Part shown: positions 62,004-64,000 of the stretch, in pieces
Layout of the letters: each line of letters begins with the position of its first letter
How positions within the stretch are numbered: the first letter of the stretch is position 1
Assembly (NCBI RefSeq): GCF_017254835.1
Contig: NZ_JAFKCW010000002.1
Coordinates: 434,001-498,000 of the forward strand
Reading direction: 5' to 3'
DNA from: Algoriphagus aestuariicola
GTDB taxonomy: Bacteria > Bacteroidota > Bacteroidia > Cytophagales > Cyclobacteriaceae
DNA: 64,000 nucleotides
The notes under the pieces: model-generated
Database searches by the model: none
Told to the model about the DNA's origin: nothing
What the model saw: only the letters and a program-made list of their open reading frames with translations
Position numbers and translations under genes: made by a program

Positions 62004-63260
62004 ATGCAACTCATCAAAGCAGAGATCATCGCAATAGGAGATGAATTGCTCTATGGGCAAATCATGGACACCAATTCCCACTGGATCAGCCAAGAGCTGG
62101 ATCTCATAGGCGTGAAGGTGGTGAGAAAAACCACTGTCGGAGACCGGCGGGATGACATCCTCGCCGCTTTTGCCGAGGCAGAAAAACGGGCCGATCTTAT
62201 CCTGATCACAGGTGGTCTGGGCCCGACCCAAGACGATCTGACCAAGCCTTTGTTGGCGGAGTACTTCGGTTGCGGAATCATCGAATTTCCAGATGCCGTC
62301 GCTGCCGTCACCGATTTTTTCCTGAAAAGAGGTAGAGAAATCACTCCACTCAATGTCTTGCAGGGCCATCTGCCCTCCTGCTGCACCTACGTTCCCAATG
62401 AAGTCGGTACCGCTCCAGGGATGTGGTTTGAAAAAAACGGGGGCTACTGGATGTCCATGCCAGGCGTTCCCCATGAGATGAAAAAGCTGATGAAGGACTT
62501 TGTCCTGCCCAAGTTGCCGGAGATTTTTGAGCTGCCAGTCATCTATCACAAAGTCGTCAAGACAGTTGGGATTGGAGAAAGCTGGCTTGCCGACCTGATC
62601 CGTGATTGGGAGAATGCACTACCCGAACATATTAAACTTGCTTACCTGCCCTCTTTGGGACAGGTAAGGCTTAGATTGACGGCTTTTGGGACCGACCAAA
62701 CAAAACTCACAGCCGAAGTCGCTGATCAAATCGATCTGGTATTGCCGCGCATAAGAAACTACGTCTACGGCTATGACGGTGAGACGCTGGAATCCGCCAC
62801 TGGAAATCTTTTGAAGAAGTCTGGGAAAACTTTAGCTTTGGCCGAAAGCTGCTCTGGAGGCTACGTTTCCCATTTGGTCACCAGCATTCCCGGAAGCTCA
62901 GCCTACTTCAACGGATCGGTAGTCCCCTACCACAACCAGTTTAAGCAATATATTCTGGGGGTCTCAGCCCAAACGCTGGAATCCAAGGGTGCGGTGAGTG
63001 AAGAGACAGTCCGAGAGATGGCTCAGGGTGTGAGAAAAATCTTCGGTTCGGATATTGGGCTTAGCAGTAGCGGAATAGCCGGACCTGATGGAGGAACAGC
63101 TGAAAAACCGGTAGGTACGGTCTGGATCGCTTGTGCCGGAGAGGGTTTTGTAGAGACCAGAAAGCTTCAACTGGGGCAGGATCGATTGCTGAATATTCAA
63201 ATAACGGCCGTCGCTGTTTTGAATTTGCTAAGGATTTGTCTGATCCAGAACAACAAATAA
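62004..63260 (+). CDS. cinA: CinA-type competence/damage protein (NMN deamidase)
   Basis: A 418-residue fusion: N-terminal molybdopterin-binding/COG1058 domain (AIGDELLYGQIMDTNS, then LITGGLGPTQDDLT and MPGVPHEM) and C-terminal PncC nicotinamide-mononucleotide deamidase domain (LAESCSGGYVSHLVTSIPGS, SSSGIAGPDGGTAEKPVGTV). The deamidase recycles NMN for NAD+. Last gene of the folA-SDR-cinA transcript; no space separates it from the SDR gene. Confidence 0.95.
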   Translation: MQLIKAEIIAIGDELLYGQIMDTNSHWISQELDLIGVKVVRKTTVGDRRDDILAAFAEAEKRADLILITGGLGPTQDDLTKPLLAEYFGCGIIEFPDAVAAVTDFFLKRGREITPLNVLQGHLPSCCTYVPNEVGTAPGMWFEKNGGYWMSMPGVPHEMKKLMKDFVLPKLPEIFELPVIYHKVVKTVGIGESWLADLIRDWENALPEHIKLAYLPSLGQVRLRLTAFGTDQTKLTAEVADQIDLVLPRIRNYVYGYDGETLESATGNLLKKSGKTLALAESCSGGYVSHLVTSIPGSSAYFNGSVVPYHNQFKQYILGVSAQTLESKGAVSEETVREMAQGVRKIFGSDIGLSSSGIAGPDGGTAEKPVGTVWIACAGEGFVETRKLQLGQDRLLNIQITAVAVLNLLRICLIQNNK

Positions 63261-63347
63261 AATTTTACATTCAAGGTTTGGGTACGAGATATATAAAATT
63301 TAATTTTAAATCTTGAATTTAAACCCAATTAAATTACTTCAATCGCT

Positions 63348-64000
63348 ATGGCAAGTGTAGAAATGCTGATGCCCAAAATGGGTGAAAGTATTATAGAAGG
63401 CACCATCCTCACCTGGCTGAAGAAGGAAGGTGATTCGATCGAACAGGATGAATCGGTATTGGAGGTCGCCACAGACAAGGTCGATACCGAAGTGCCCGCC
63501 ACCCACGGTGGGATCCTAAAAAAAATCCTTGCCAAGGAGGGTGAAGTGATCGCCGTAGGAGCACCAATTGCCTTAATTGAAACCAACTCTGAAAATGGGG
63601 TGGCGGAGGTATCGCTAACAGTATCCGAATCCAAGAAAGAAGAACTCGTTGCTGCCGCACCCGGAAATACCGCCTCAATTTTGGCTCAGCCTGCTCCAGC
63701 CTTGGAATCCATTTCTGAGGATGGACGTTTTTACTCTCCCTTAGTAAAAAACATCGCGAAGGAAGAAGGAATCTCCATGACAGAGCTTTCCAAAATTCCG
63801 GGAAGCGGAAAGGGAAACCGCGTCACAAAAGAAGACATGCTGGCTTATGTCCAGAAAAGACACGAAAGTCCCGCTTCGACCAAACCCGCACCTTCCATCT
63901 CCGAGCCCAGAGTTCAAGTCAGCATTTCCGCTTCGGATGAAATCATCGAAATGGACAGAATGCGGAAAATGATCTCCCAGCGCATGGTTGAGTCCAAGCG
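63348..64000 (+). CDS. 2-oxoacid dehydrogenase E2 component, 3' end cut by window edge
   Basis: The first 217 residues of a dihydrolipoamide acyltransferase. Residues 1-80 are a lipoyl domain with lipoyl-lysine K44 in EVATDKVDTEV. An Ala/Pro/Ser linker follows, then a peripheral subunit-binding domain at about 129-167 (YSPLVKNIAKEEGISM, then GKGNRVTKEDMLAY) and the start of the acyltransferase core (EIIEMDRMRKMISQRMVE). The single lipoyl domain and MPKMGESIIEGTILTW suggest the branched-chain or pyruvate type; which one cannot be told here. Confidence 0.93.
   Translation, partial: MASVEMLMPKMGESIIEGTILTWLKKEGDSIEQDESVLEVATDKVDTEVPATHGGILKKILAKEGEVIAVGAPIALIETNSENGVAEVSLTVSESKKEELVAAAPGNTASILAQPAPALESISEDGRFYSPLVKNIAKEEGISMTELSKIPGSGKGNRVTKEDMLAYVQKRHESPASTKPAPSISEPRVQVSISASDEIIEMDRMRKMISQRMVESK

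Overview
The window reads as chromosomal DNA of a Bacteroidota member, most likely of the order Cytophagales (Algoriphagus/Cyclobacteriaceae-like). The basis is a SusC/SusD outer-membrane pair, many short lipoprotein and secreted-protein signal sequences, PepSY-like, DUF4394, DUF4412, DUF5009 and NamZ (DUF1343) proteins, and promoters of the Bacteroidota type (TTTG, about 19-22 bases, TAnnTTTG). No rRNA, tRNA, CRISPR array, prophage or insertion sequence was seen. The first gene (MFS transporter) and the last (2-oxoacid dehydrogenase E2) are cut by the window edges. Genus-level placement is inference.

Layout. 1-9 kb: MFS transporter, secreted M24 peptidase, MATE exporter, Nudix hydrolase, Lrp/AsnC regulator, TPR protein, membrane protein and a DUF4394 lipoprotein. 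8.6-11.6 kb: a compact sulfur/stress island with rhodanese, TauE/SafE permease, universal stress protein and a Crp/Fnr regulator. Three of its promoters share the palindrome GTRAYAWWTGTYAC at nearly constant distance from a -7 box. 11.7-16.1 kb: SusD and SusC. 16.5-22.8 kb: a two-gene operon coding for a 1795-residue protein (two alpha/beta-hydrolase domains, a CHAT protease domain and a helical tail) and a TIR-like protein. This is the best candidate for an undescribed conflict or defence system. 23-31 kb: GH13 amylase, class II aldolase, cold-shock protein, an ArsR-SRPBCC-DinB operon with paired operators, a VOC protein and a LemA-DUF2207 pair. 31-34.4 kb: two-component system with a PepSY-like protein and an outer-membrane-type protein. 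34.5-41 kb: GH20 hexosaminidase, adenylyl cyclase-TPR protein and a subtilisin-like lipoprotein, the last two partly AT-rich.

41-46.4 kb: HGSNAT-like acyltransferase, endonuclease/phosphatase-fold protein, DUF4287/DUF5655 protein and an S9 peptidase. 46.7-51.4 kb: histidine operon hisG-hisD-hisC-hisB, preceded by a good promoter and a short leader reading frame rich in His codons, which suggests attenuation. hisH, hisA, hisF and hisI do not follow. 51.4-53.6 kb: TPR lipoprotein and metallo-hydrolase, with three clusters of a roughly 23-base dispersed repeat. 53.6-64 kb: ATP-grasp protein, polyprenol-phosphate sugar transferase, LolC/E-type permease, NamZ, two small AT-rich lipoproteins, fmt, DUF4412 protein, folA, a short-chain dehydrogenase, cinA and the E2 start.

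Working groups: his genes for histidine synthesis; rhodanese, TauE and the Crp/Fnr protein as a predicted sulfur-stress regulon; response regulator, kinase, outer-membrane-type protein and PepSY protein as an envelope-sensing unit; the CHAT-hydrolase and TIR-like genes as a predicted effector pair. Function calls rest on motifs read by eye. No database search was run.
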